Shown here one piece after another: positions 10,790-21,756 of a DNA stretch of 64,000 bases. Below the pieces are notes generated by a model. That model saw only the letters and a list, made by a program, of their open reading frames with translations. It had not been told where the DNA came from and did no database searches. The translations under genes were made by a program, and so were the position numbers. Origin of the DNA: Channallabes apus. Its lineage: Eukaryota > Chordata > Actinopteri > Siluriformes > Clariidae. The stretch's first letter is position 1, and every line of letters starts with the position of its first letter. Where the stretch lies: contig CM060118.1 in the NCBI GenBank assembly GCA_030522415.1, positions 26,183,651 through 26,247,650 on the forward strand. Direction: 5' to 3'.

Positions 10790-12867
10790 AAAATTTTTCA
10801 AGGACTTACAGCAAGTGCCCCCAATGTTTACAGTTTGATTACTTCAAAAATTGTGCCTTTTGTAAACAATGTGAACGTTTCATTAAAACCAATAAAGAGT
10901 TTTCCTGTTTGCAATGTTGCAAAGCAAAAAAGCCCAGTTCCATTGATGAGGCTGCACTCTGGCAGAACGCCAGGGGGCAGCAGACCCCTTTCAGAGATCA
11001 GGGTGAGCCGGCTGGCTTCCCACATCCTCGAGTGGCGCGCATGCGCAGTCTCGACATGGGTGCAAAACACGGTCGCTATGGGATACCGACTACAGTTTCG
11101 CACAAGGCCACCGCGCTTCTCTTCCGTAGTAAACACAGTGGTGTCAGAAGCTGCAGCAGCGGTGCTTCGGGAGGAGATAAATTCTCTTCTGAGCAAAGGG
11201 GCGATTGGAGTGGTTCCTCCTTCGGAAATGAACTCAGGCTGGTACAGCCGTTATTTTGTCGTTCCGAAGAAAGGGGGAGGGCTGCGTCCTATTTTGGATC
11301 TGAGAATATTGAACACGTTTCTAAGAACGTACAAGTTCAAAATGCTTACACTGAGGCAACTGCTAAATGCAATAGGCCCTGGGGATTGGTTCACTACGAT
11401 AGTTCTCACAGACGCTTACTTTCATATAGCGATCTTTCCACGCCACAGAAAGTTTCTGAGGTTTGCATTCGAAGGCGTGGCCTACGAGTACCTAGTGCTC
11501 CCGTTCGGCCTGTCGCTCGCTCCCCGAACATTCACGAAGTGCGTCGAAGCAGCCCTGTCTCCTCTTCGGGAGAGGGGCGTTCGCATACTGGCCTATTTAG
11601 ACGATTGGGCGCTGATAGCGAGCTCAGGCGAGCAGGCGGAGAAACAAACAGCGCTGATTGTGTCTCACATTCAGACTTTAGGGTTCTCAATAAACATGAA
11701 GAAAAGCTCATTGACTCCGAGTCAACAGTTTTCATTTCTGGGTCTGGAGATATGCTCCGTTACCAGCCGAGCACGTCTCTCAGAGCACAGAATAGCTGTG
11801 TTTCAGCGCTGCCTTGCTGTGTTTCAGTTGCAACACAAACTTCGTTTTTACAGTTAATGGGAATGATGGCATCTATGATCGCTGTGGTGCCTCTCGGGCT
11901 GCTGAACATGCGCGCTTTTCAGCGCTGGGTGCGCTCTCACCGCCTATGTGCGGCGCGCCACCTCAACAGGAGGTTGACAGTGACACCGTCATGCATGACA
12001 GCTCTTCTGCCCTGGAGGGAACCCAGGCTATTACGTCAGGGCTCTCCGATAGGCAGGGTGTCGTTTCGCAAAGTGGTGTCAACAGATGCCTCGCTCAGCG
12101 GCTGGGGCGCTCTGTGCGACGGCTCCGCGGTCAGGGGGGCGTGGTCACAGGAACAGCGCAGGCTTCACATCAACTGTTTAGAGCTGTTAGCAGTGTTTTC
12201 AGCCCTGAGGCAATTTCGTCTGACCCTGACAGGCCATCATGTCCTGATCAGGACAGACAACACAACAGTGGTGTCATATATAAACAGACAAGGGGGGACT
12301 CGCTCACTCCCACTGCTAAAATCTCATTCTCTATTGCTATGGTCCAATGTTCATCTTCTGTCACTCAGGGCCACTCACATTCCAGGGCGCCTGAATCTGG
12401 GGGTGGACCTTCTATCCAGAGGGGGCCCGCTTGTGAGGGAATGGAGGTTACACCCATGGGTGGTAGCTCAGATCTGGGAGCGCTTCGGCAGGGCAGCAGT
12501 GGATCTTTTTGCATCAAAGGAGAACACTCACTGCCCGCTATTTTTCTCCATAACGGACCGCAATGCCCCTCTGGGGATCGATGCGCTGGCACACTCATGG
12601 CCCCCAGCTCTATTGTATGCTTTTCCTCCAGTAGAACTGATTCTGCCTGTCACAGAGAGGGTGCGCCAGCAGGGCCTGTCACTAATCCTGGTGGCCCCTC
12701 GTTGGCCGGCGAAGTTGTGGTATGCAGAGATAGTCAGCCTGCTAGCAGCAGAGCCATGGAAACTTCCTCTCCTCAGGGACCTTCTGTCTCAGGCAGGGGG
12801 AGAAGTAGTGCACCCGCGTCCCGAGCTGTGGAACTTGCATGCTTACCTGTCGAAAGGTTCAATCTGA
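10753..12867 (+). pseudogene. DIRS reverse transcriptase-RNase H, frameshifted
   Basis: The RT half is read in the frame of 10835-11857: FVVPKKGGGLRPILDLR (finger), a palm region with LTDAYFHIAI, VLPFGLSLAPRTF, and the catalytic YLDDW box. The RNase H half is in the preceding frame to 12867: STDASLSGWGA (first Asp), INCLELLAV (Glu), IRTDNTTVVSYINRQGG (Asp), and a Leu-rich HIPG block, then the DIRS-specific C-terminal domain (DLFASKENTHCPLFFS). The switch lies near 11840-11850, so one frameshift separates the two domains. Upstream of the RT the other frame also reads open by chance. Normally RT and RNase H are one polyprotein that copies the element RNA. Confidence 0.88.
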
Positions 12868-12885
12868 TAGCTAAAAAGTGCTCGG

Positions 12886-13867
12886 GCTTCGTCTACGAGA
12901 GGCTTATATGCTTATAAGTGGCGAGCTTTTGAGCAAAGGTGTCGAGAACGTAAGGTTCTTCCATTTCAGTGCTCCATGGTGGAAGTTCTGTCTTTTCTAC
13001 AGGAACTATTAGAAAAAGGCCTTTCCTTCTCTACTATTAAAGTGTACTTGGCGGCTATATCAGCCTGTCATGTTGGTTTCGATGGAGTGTCACCAGGTGC
13101 TCATCCGCTGGCGGTACGATTTTTAAAAGGAGTACGACGTTTGCGACCCACTGTGAGGTCCAGTGTTCCGTCTTGGGACCTATTGCTAGTACTTGAGGCC
13201 CTCTGTGGGCCTCCTTTTGAGCCAATTGAGTCTATAGATATGAAAATTCTTTCATATAAGACAGCACTTCTTCTTGCTCTAGCGTCTGCTAAACGAGTGG
13301 GTGATCTCCACGCTTTGTCCGTGCATCCATCTTGTACGCAGTTTTCTGCTAATGGTTTAAAGGTTACTCTAAGTACCGAACGCGGCCTATGTACCCAAGG
13401 TGGTCTCCACTGATTATAGCTCTATGATCTTTGACCTTCATAGCCTTTGCCCCCCCCCTTTTGCTTCTGAGGAGCAGGGAAAATTGCATAATTTGTGCCC
13501 AGTACGTGCTCTACGGGTCTACATGGATCGCACGGTGAATGTGCGCTCATGTGATCAACTGTTCGTCTGTTTTGCCAGTCCAGTAAAGGGTAAAGCACTG
13601 TCTAAACAGCGGCTTTCCCATTGGATTGTGGAGGCTATTTCATTAGCTTATAGCAGTAAGAGTGTGCCACTGCCTCAGGGTGTGAGAGCACACTCAACGA
13701 GAGCTATGGCAACATCGTGGGCGCTGTTCAAAGGGATGTCCGTGGGTGACATTTGCGCGGCAGCCAGTTGGTCCTCACCGCACACTTTTGTCCGGTTCTA
13801 CCGACTTGATATAACGGCCCCCTCGGTGGCCCATTCGGTCCTCTCTGCGGGGTCCACGATGCAGTAG
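12886..13867 (+). pseudogene. DIRS tyrosine recombinase, frameshifted
   Basis: The coding sequence can be followed from about 12886, upstream of the Met at 12976, because the residues read on smoothly (STRGLYAYKWRAFE). Core-binding region: LSFSTIKVYLAAI. Catalytic landmarks are all visible: the first Arg in AKRVGDLHALS (about 13290), the HSTRAMATSWA block giving His-x-x-Arg (about 13690), and a Tyr in FVRFYRLD (about 13800). A frameshift at about 13371-13378 separates the first Arg from the rest. This enzyme integrates DIRS circles in place of an integrase. The same frame is found, more decayed, at 56772-57585. Confidence 0.9.
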
Positions 13868-13930
13868 AGTAGCTACCAGGGTTCTTATGCCTGACTTTGG
13901 TAGATGCTCGGCGGGGCGTGAATATATGTC

Positions 13931-14030
13931 CCATACAATATGTGTTGTACCGAGTGAATCGACTGAAAGGGAACGAATGGTTATGACTATAACCTCAGTT
14001 CCCTGAGGGAGAGGAACGAGGTACAACACA
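13931..14030. repeat. DIRS internal complementary region
   Basis: Left half 13931-13974 is the reverse complement of the element's left end (7515-7560). Right half 13975-14030 is the reverse complement of its right end (about 14216-14272). The halves meet at gggaacgaatgg, which corresponds to the joined termini of a circular intermediate. This is the template that restores the ends during DIRS replication. Confidence 0.92.
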
Positions 14031-14074
14031 ATGCTGCCCCGCCTCACAGTTACGCTCGGCGAAGAGCGGCTGTC

Positions 14075-14227
14075 GAACTGAAGGTCAACCGTGGCGACGA
14101 GGGTTTATAGGTGTAGGCGGGACTACACCTACGTCACCACAGGTTTGCCTGCCTTACGGCGTGAATAAAGGTGGCTTCAGCCAGGACACGAGAGGGCGTG
14201 ATATCCCATACAATATGTGTTGTACCT
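14075..14227 (-). repeat. DIRS right inverted terminal repeat
   Basis: Reverse complement of 7539-7690 with only a few mismatches. It is followed by a further 45 bases to 14272 that are mirrored only in the internal complementary region. Confidence 0.92.
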
Positions 14228-14335
14228 CGTTCCTCTCCCTCAGGGAACCGAGGTTATAGTCATAACCATTCGTACTCCCTGGTTATGCCCTGTCTTTATT
14301 TCATGCTTCATCTAGTGCACTCATCTTGGTTAAAT

Positions 14336-14339
<4 letters not shown>

Positions 14340-14400
<61 letters not shown>

Positions 14401-14420
14401 GTGTATATATATATATATAT
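14340..14420. repeat. (AT)n microsatellite
   Basis: Alternating AT run, interrupted once by an acacacatgtgt palindrome near 14393-14404. Confidence 0.95.
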
Positions 14421-16114
14421 AGTTTTTTGTTTTTTTTGCCACAAATTGCATTCATCAGGTGGTAAGTGTTTCTTTCCCCCACTAAGATCTGCCCATTAAG
14501 CACTTACTAATAATTAAACTATATATTTACACTTAAAATTGGCACAAGAGAGAAGATATTCAGCATCCTAACAGTATAGATATGTTCTGCTTAAACTTTT
14601 AAGGTCAGTGAGATATGGTCATGTTAGTAAACTGTATTCCCACAAGAGGTATGTTGCATCTCTCATATGGTGTGTCTCGTCCTGTATTGTCCCTCAGATT
14701 CTCAGTCCTGCCAGCACCCACGTTCTGCAATTAAAGTCACATATTTAGATGTCTCCTAATTCAGGTCTTTTGATGAATTGAGCAGCACCTTAGTCTGAGC
14801 CTGAAAGGCCTCTTCGTCTAGTCATCACTTCTAAAGTAATTGCACATGTAAGGTCTTATGCTATGATAGTATATACTGCTTTTATATCTCTCTCTTGTTC
14901 CATTTGGAGGCTGTAAAATCCATGTTGGTGATATTAGGACTATAAAATCCTGACAGGCTCTATTACATTACTTAGACTTGCAGATTTAGCATAAGTTTTT
15001 CATTGACTATTCAGCATCAGGAATTACTTTGAATTATACTTTCTAAATGAAATGTTACAGTACCACCTCCAAACAAGCTGGTAACAAAAACTAGTTTAGT
15101 CCCTCTTTTTCCTGTGCATGTAACATGAGTAATAGAAAGCATGCAGTATTATAAATTATGATACTTCTAAGTAGTAATGTCTTCTTGGTAAATGTAGATG
15201 CGTCACATTGAACCACCGTTTTTTTAATAAATAAGATCAGTATTCAGTTATGAATCATGCACCGTAAAGCCACTGAATGTTGTTAATAGCTGTTGGTAAC
15301 TTTACCCAAGACTCGTCACCAAAGGAGTACACAGCGTGTTTGTTTAATCTGTAGTTGTGTTCCTTATCTCGGATCAGTAAAAAAAACACTGTCTAGTTTA
15401 ACACCTGAAATATAAAGAAGGCTGGATAATCAAAAGGTGAGATATGGATTATAGTGTGATGTGTATTCAGGTAGGTAAGATGGTAACAAAAAAACATCAA
15501 GAGTTTTGATCTATTAGGCTCTTTACCCATGTTGTAAAGCTTTCATTATCAGCTGCAGGAGAAATGAAGTCAGGAATTAATTAGGTAAAAAACTGTGTCA
15601 CTGTTGTGTGTCTTCTGAGACCATATCAACCTAATTTCTCACACTTCATGGAGTTATTTGTTAAGAAAATGAGGAACAGGAGAACCTGGAAGAATAGAGA
15701 GTTTAAGATGAGCTTGAATTAGTTTTAAAACCAAGTTGTATCTCGTCAAATACACGTTTAACCCAGATTACATTACTGAAGAACTTATAATTGTTATTCT
15801 CCAAAGAATCACTCAAGACAAGCACTTACAGAGAATGTAGGTTATATAGGTTATATATTTTGTATGATTTGTTATTGACCTCATTGCCTCTGAATTTTTG
15901 TTTTCAGTAATATTGAGAGTTAGGATTGTTTAAATAGCAATGTACATTTGCTTGAATGTAAACAGGAGAATGTGGTCTTCATGATGTGACAGAATGAAAA
16001 CATGGGAATAAGAAAACTATCAGGTAAAAACTGAAATGTTCTATGAAAGATGATTATGGAAAGTGACAATCAGATACCTGCTGTAATGAATAATTGTAGC
16101 TAAGGCAGCAGGCC
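14421..16114. other. intronic stretch, nothing recognised
   Basis: AT-rich single-copy-looking DNA. I see no reading frame with a domain, no repeat termini and no RNA gene. Confidence 0.5.
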
Positions 16115-16400
16115 CTACGGTGGTGTAGTGGTTAGCACTGTGGCCTCGCACCTCCAGGGTGAAAGTGGGTTTCCTCCCACAGTCCAAAGACATGGAGAGT
16201 AGGCTAATTGGTGTTCCCAAATTGTCTGTAATAATTTTAGCTATTGTGGAGCTTTTAAATGTGTTAATCTGTTGTAAAAGCTGGATGACATTTTGGTGCA
16301 GCCGGTTGCATCCTTACAGCCTCAGTCTTGAGCTTGGATACTGACTGTGCATGTTGGTTTTCGCCAGGTTTTTCTGGTTTCTTCCCAACTCCCAAAGATA
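16115..16400 (+). mobile_element. SINE family A, rearranged copy
   Basis: Head ggtggtgtagtggttagcac at 16120-16139, then cctccagggt and a shortened body (ggtttcctcccacagtccaaagacatg). A second diverged body segment lies near 16350-16400. The box B is missing, so it is internally deleted. Confidence 0.7.
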
Positions 16401-17113
16401 TTCCTGTGAGTGTATCTTCAGCAGCGCTTCCCTACTGTAGGTGTAGTTTTAGGACATTTATTATAGCACTACTGTTGCATTAGGCTACATTTTCTTTTAA
16501 TAGTAGCTTTGATAAGTAGGAGACAACATTGCTAATAGTTCAATCTGGTTAACAATTAATATTTAGCATCTTTATAGCAGCTTTGTTTTATGTAAACTGA
16601 TTTAAATACTAGCATGGCCTTCATTTTGCTTATTAGAATACTGCAAATGTTTCTGATTTCTGAAAGTTTTTTTTATTTGCAAGCATTTGAATAAGTTAGT
16701 GATCAAAATGAATAACATTTTAAATTCTTTTTTCTTTTTTTCAGTTTAAATCATTTCACGCGTCACTTGTTTTTTTTTGTTTGATCTCACATTTGGTTTT
16801 ACATGCTTGCATTTAAAAGGCGCAGAATTCTCTTCATAGTGCGAGCTCCAACAATTAGAAAGTCTATTCCTAATAGTGTGTATGTGTACATGCATGTGTG
16901 TACACGCAAAGTACCAGTACAGGCCTGTGCTGAATGTGTCAACCATGTTGGTCCAAGTATGAATCAAACTGCTCTAATCACTAATGACAGTTCACACAGT
17001 GACTCACACCAGCCGCGGTGCTGCAACTCGAATAAAACCACAGCACCACGCATACAGTATGCTCACATATTAAGGACTTTTAAGATGGAGCTAATGCTGA
17101 ACCTGCTACCGAA

Positions 17114-17175
<62 letters not shown>

Positions 17176-19089
17176 TTTTTTTCTTCTGTCCTTAGAAATG
17201 GTAAAATATAATTTTTTATCAATGTGCACAAGTTTTCCAAAAGACCTGGTTAATATCTAGCAGAACTGGGAGATTCTCAAATGATTTCAGGACGGCTTTC
17301 CTGTAATCTTATCACTTTAAAGGAAGAGTAAGAGCAGACAGACAGTGGTTTAGGAACATAGTCTCATCTGTACAGGTCTGCGAAAGAGATACGTCTTTGC
17401 TGTGATTTGTTTTAATTTTCTAAAATAGAGTGAAACAATGAGTGTGAAGAATATACCTTAAAGATTTGTATGTCCGTGACAGCAGCGTGCCGTTATACTG
17501 CTTCTTCAGTAAGGTTCGGCCCCTAGGGGGTGTATATTTATTTCATTTAGGTAAAGAGAGCAAAGGAGTCAGAGAGTGATCCGGCATGGAGAGCAGTGGC
17601 TGCAGGTCATGAATGGGGTTGAAAAACCTTTTTTCTTCTTTTACTTTTCCCTCTATCGCTACAGACGTGTTTTCGTCTGCACTGTGCTCCAGTAGTTTAA
17701 AGTGGTACTAGGCTGGTGCTCAAGTATTGCTGCCACGTAGTCTAAGCTTCCTGAGGATTTATTTGCCATGCTTGGATAAGGTCTGGCTTTTTAGTTCCAC
17801 GTTTTTAGTGCCAAGCATAGATGCTGGAGGAAGACACCCAGAGACTCCCACATTCTCATGCTGTGCTTCCACCTGGTACACAGTGTAGAGCCCAAAGTCA
17901 TGTCGAGACAGGAATCACCTGGTCACGCATGTGCTCGTATCTTTTGTCGGACCATCCGTTGGACCAGAATAGTCGTTAGTGATGTACGTGAATGAGGTCT
18001 TGTTAGTACCGTATTTCATTTTCTGGGTTTCCTGAAATTTCCCAAAATTCAGTGGACTGTTGATGGAGACCAGTCAGAACTAGCGCTTTAAATGAGAGCA
18101 GGTTCAATAAAGTGTAAGCCCAAACCTATTTAGTGTGAAGCAGAAAACCCAAAGTCAGACGTTGTATTATTTTTAATACCGTATGTGGACCTGCCACTGA
18201 ATGTTGAAATGATGATTGCAAAAAAAAAAAAGGGCGGGGTCACCATTTTTAACTTTGTTAAATATTTTTTTCCACTTCTCCCAGTATCAGATCGATGATT
18301 GAAAATTAAAGCGGGAGGCTCGTCTTACTCACAACAAGCTCACGAGGGAGAAAAGTGCAGGATTTTTTCAGCCATAGGCTACACAGTTTCGTGGCTACAT
18401 GGCTGTCAGGGTAGAACCACTATAACATGGTGACAGAAGGCTTGAGAAGCAGGGCTACTGCTCCGCGCAAATCTCAGCAGGGAAATGTCACACACTTCCT
18501 CCACAGGTTCAGCACACACAGCTCGATGCTGAGGAACAGAATGGCCTTTCAGTGCTTAACGCTGAATCACTGTCTGGATCACACAGTTCTGGGAGACCTT
18601 GATGGTAGTGTTTTATGAATGTAACATATGATGTAAAAACTGTATGATGAAAATGATAATCCTTTTCGGCTAGAAGCTTTTTGATTTGGTTCAGACGTCA
18701 CGACAATTATTATTAATGAGTGTTTAGTTAAAGATATATTTGGCTTAAGTTATTGAATTGAAGGGAAATCTGACTGTCTTGAAATACAAAATACGTTTTT
18801 GGAGTGTAAGGGAAGGAAATTGATATGATGCAGACATACAAAAGTTTTTTTTGTTTGTTTGCAATATGCTTGACGTTCTGCATGTAGATGAACCTGAAAG
18901 CGAAGACTGATTTTTTTTTGCAACTGTGTTCAAAGTACTAATTGTTCCAAGTACGATCCTGTGTGAACTCTACTTTGGATAAGAAGTGTTTGGTATGCCA
19001 CTTTACATCTCTGCTGTGCAGAATCTGTTACTGTCTCTTTCTTTTCAGTTCGGTGTCAGACATGTTTCTTCATTGAATATTATAACAAT
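16401..19089. other. intronic stretch with one TA repeat
   Basis: No gene or transposon protein seen. A TA microsatellite lies at 17118-17174. The rest is unremarkable, with several A or T homopolymer runs (for example 18220-18231). Confidence 0.5.
17118..17174. repeat. (TA)n microsatellite
   Basis: Alternating TA run with one C interruption near 17161, followed by a T tract. Confidence 0.95.
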
Positions 19090-19250
19090 TAGGGTTGTTC
19101 CGATTCCGATACTGGTATCGGAAATGCTGCCGATACCACAAAAAAAAGCTGGCATCGGAATCGGCGAGTATTTGAGTCCATGTACCGATCCGATACCATT
19201 TTCCTAAACATAACCTATTTAAGCTTTGCTAGCTTAGCTTACTTACAGAG

Positions 19251-19759
19251 TGTCACGGCATGCGCCTGTGATGGGCGTGCGCCCAAATTGATACAGGTAT
19301 TGCTCCTCGCTCACTAGTTAGGCGGCCTTTAGGTATGTGAAGTAGCAGGGACGCAGAATCAGGCAATGGCCCATGAGCTATCGGCGCTATAAAACACAGC
19401 GGGGAGTGTAGCTCGGGGTCTGACTGTTGGGAAGCTGGACTTTGCGACGCGGTGGATTTTATGAGAGACGGTGGCACAAGAGCGGGGCGATGTGATGCGG
19501 CCCAAAGACTTTAAAAAGGGGGCGCCTTTAATCTCCGCGAGAGGAGCGCGTGAACGAGCTGCGCGAGCTCCCGCGGCACCTTCACTTCCGCGTAGAGCCC
19601 GTCTTCACATACCTGCCGCCGAAGGGGAAAAGACCGCAGAGAGCCTTTAACCCTTTCCTTCCCCATTTTTCTAAATAAATGACCCTTTTTCTTGTAAGAC
19701 CTCGCCTCGTGTCCGTGTTTCATGGTGTCGCCCGTGCACTTAGGGCCGAACCCGTTACA
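19251..19759 (+). mobile_element. solo LTR inside hAT copy 1
   Basis: Begins TGTCACGG and ends CGTTACA, the TG...CA form of an LTR. It is flanked by a 5-bp near-duplication CAGAG/CAGGG (19246-19250 and 19760-19764). A TATAAAA box lies at 19388-19394 and an AATAAA poly(A) signal at 19674-19679, in the correct order for an LTR promoter and terminator. It is far richer in GC than its surroundings. No internal retrotransposon sequence remains, as expected after recombination between two LTRs. I infer an LTR retrotransposon and have not matched it to a named family. Confidence 0.72.
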
Positions 19760-19794
19760 CAGGGCTAGTAGTATTTTACTTAAAAAATAAATTA

Positions 19795-19832
19795 TATATA
19801 TATTTATTATGTATGTGTGTGTGTGTGTGTAT

Positions 19833-19897
<65 letters not shown>

Positions 19898-19916
19898 CAT
19901 ACATACATACATACAT

Positions 19917-20005
<89 letters not shown>
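19795..20005. repeat. compound microsatellite (TG/TA/TATG-ACAT/AC)
   Basis: About 210 bases: TG, alternating AT, a CATA tetranucleotide run (about 19896-19934), then about 35 AC units. It is internal to the hAT element. The opposed copy has the homologous but shorter TG plus TATG run at about 21115-21199. Confidence 0.95.
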
Positions 20006-20008
<3 letters not shown>

Positions 20009-20164
20009 CAGATACACATCCAGGTATCGGTATCGGGAGGGAAAAAATGGTATCGGAACATCTCTAATAACAATCTGCAAAAATGTGCATGTCCAAAATA
20101 ATTGTAAAATTCATTTGTTTGGGTTTTTGTCCAGAATTTTTCTGTTATTACAAATTGACACGCT

Positions 20165-20476
20165 CTCCTTCTCTATACTGCTTATCCTGTACAGGGATGA
20201 GACCCATCTGGCATGACGTGAGGGGACACCCTGGACAGGGTTGCAATCCATTACAGGGCAACACAAGCACCCACACTCTCACACACACTATGCAAATTAT
20301 AAATGCCGGTTAGCCTACTTGGCACATTGTTGGACTGTGGGGGGGGAAACTGGAATAACCAGAGGAAACGGGAAGAAGAAGAACAGGGAGAACATGCAAA
20401 CTCCACATGCGCAGACCCGAGGCGATCAAACCCTCGACCATGGAGGTGCGAGTCCCATCCACTGCACCAGTGTGTC
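20165..20476 (-). mobile_element. SINE family A, reverse orientation
   Basis: Reads as the reverse complement of the family: the caccctggacagggttgc tail block, then the 'ggactgtgg' region, then cagggagaacatgcaaactc, then the degenerate tRNA-like head near 20460. The copy is moderately diverged. Confidence 0.7.
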
Positions 20477-20995
20477 TATAGTCCTTATTATTCCATATAC
20501 TGTAAGCTGGATGCATCTTTAAAAAGCAGTGATTATATTAAAACATTGTTATTGGGTAGAGACACTTGGTCAGGGATGTGGCCATTCATACTGTAAGTTG
20601 CTTGTATTCATTGCATTACCTTTGTTTGCTGTGTAGCTCAAGCTTTTGAATTCATACAGGTCAGGATTTTTAGATTATTACACAAGTTATGTTACTGTCA
20701 TGTCAGATTATATAATAAATATCCTTTAATGATAAACTTGTGGTTGCATGAAATTATTACATGAGGTCATCAATCAGCACAATCCAGGCTCATGCAGAAA
20801 CCTGTATTATGTAAATAATGTGTGCTGTCAGACTATTAGGGCTATCTACTACTTTAAAATTATTTATTTTTCTCTCTCTCTAATTTATACAGTTGAGATA
20901 AAGTGTATTACTGAAAGAAAACAAGCTTAGGGTGGGCAAGGCCACTTGAAAAGTTCTCTTATGTTTAAAAATATAAATATTGTAAAATATTATAT
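20477..20995. other. spacer between the two opposed hAT copies
   Basis: AT-rich, with no recognisable gene. With the SINE it forms the roughly 930-bp spacer of a long inverted repeat made by the two hAT copies. Confidence 0.5.
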
Positions 20996-21003
20996 GAATA
21001 TAA

Positions 21004-21110
21004 TAGTGATGTTCCGATACCATTTTTTCCCTCCCGATACCGATTCCGATACTTGGGCTCAGGGTATCGGCCGATACCGAGTACCGATCCGATACCTGGG
21101 TGTGTATCTG

Positions 21111-21166
<56 letters not shown>

Positions 21167-21169
21167 ATG

Positions 21170-21200
<31 letters not shown>

Positions 21201-21748
21201 TTTATTTTTTAAGTAAAATACTACTAGCCCTGTGTAACGGGTTCGACCCTAAGTGCACGGGCGACACCATGAAACACGGACACGAGGCGAGGTCTTACAA
21301 GGAAAAGCGTAATTTATTTAGAAAAATGGGGAAGGAAAGGGTTAAAGGCTCTCTGCGGCCTTTTCCCCTTCGGCGGCAGGGATGCGAAGGCGGGCTCTAC
21401 GCGGAAGTGAAGGTGCTGCGGGAGATCGCGTAGCTCGTTCACGCGCTCCTCTCGCGGAGATTAAAGGCGCCCCCTTTTTAAAGTCTTTGGGGCGCATCAC
21501 ATCGCCCCGCTCTTGTGCCACCGTCTCTCATAAAATCCACCGCGTCACAAAGTCCAGCTTCCCAACAGTTTCCCAAAGTCCAGCTTCCTAACTGTAAGTA
21601 AGCTAAGCTAGCGGGCATAAATAGGTTATGTTTAGGAAAATGGTATCGGATCGGTACGTGGACTCAAATACTCGCCGATTCCGATGCCAGCTTTTTTTGT
21701 GGTATCGGCAGCATTTCCGATACCAGTATCGGAATCGGAACAACCCTA
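21004..21748 (-). mobile_element. non-autonomous hAT element, copy 2, inverted
   Basis: A perfect 8-bp target duplication GAATATAA lies at 20996-21003 and 21749-21756, different from that of copy 1, so this is an independent transposition. Left end TAGTGATGTTCCGATACC, right end ...GGAACAACCCTA. It contains the same LTR-derived interior as copy 1, in the opposite orientation and with an internal deletion, and a shorter microsatellite. No coding capacity. Confidence 0.9.
21233..21592 (-). mobile_element. deleted solo LTR inside hAT copy 2
   Basis: Starting at TGTAACGG (the complement of the LTR end) the sequence tracks the copy-1 LTR in reverse as far as the cccaacagt block near 21570. It then shows a local duplication (tcccaaagtccagcttcc) and rejoins hAT flank. 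The part holding the TATA box is gone, while the poly(A) signal region remains. Confidence 0.7.
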
Positions 21749-21756
21749 GAATATAA

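Larger units (their letters stand above)
7515..14272 (+). mobile_element. DIRS-type tyrosine-recombinase retrotransposon (defective)
   Basis: The element shows every structural hallmark of a DIRS retrotransposon: inverted terminal repeats (7539-7690 against 14075-14227), an internal complementary region (13931-14030) whose two halves are complementary to the extreme left and right ends, and the gag-like, RT-RNaseH, tyrosine-recombinase order. There is no target-site duplication, as expected, since DIRS elements integrate by recombinase and not by integrase. Coding regions are broken by in-frame stops and frameshifts, so this copy is dead. A 1.1-kb hAT transposon was inserted later at 7910-9014. 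Without it the element would be about 5.6 kb, a normal DIRS size. Confidence 0.93.
19090..20066 (+). mobile_element. non-autonomous hAT element, copy 1, carrying a solo LTR
   Basis: Ends TAGGGTTGTTCCGAT and (reverse complement of the right end) TAGAGATGTTCCGATACC. A perfect 8-bp target duplication ATAACAAT lies at 19082-19089 and 20067-20074. Subterminal gatactggtatcgg-type motifs repeat at both ends. It has no transposase. The interior is a 509-bp solo LTR (19251-19759) and a long compound microsatellite. A second copy in opposite orientation lies at 21004-21748. Confidence 0.9.

Noticed and set aside
10753..12867. A 704-codon frame read as one protein
   Set aside because: Only its C-terminal part (RNase H onward) is meaningful. 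The RT motifs up to about 11840 are in another frame, so the long frame is a chance overlap upstream of a frameshift.
11814..12917. A 367-codon frame overlapping RNase H
   Set aside because: It is an out-of-frame shadow of the RNase H and C-terminal region, with no recognisable domain.
19776..20101. Several open frames of repeated CV, HT, YI and MY residues
   Set aside because: They are translations of the compound microsatellite.
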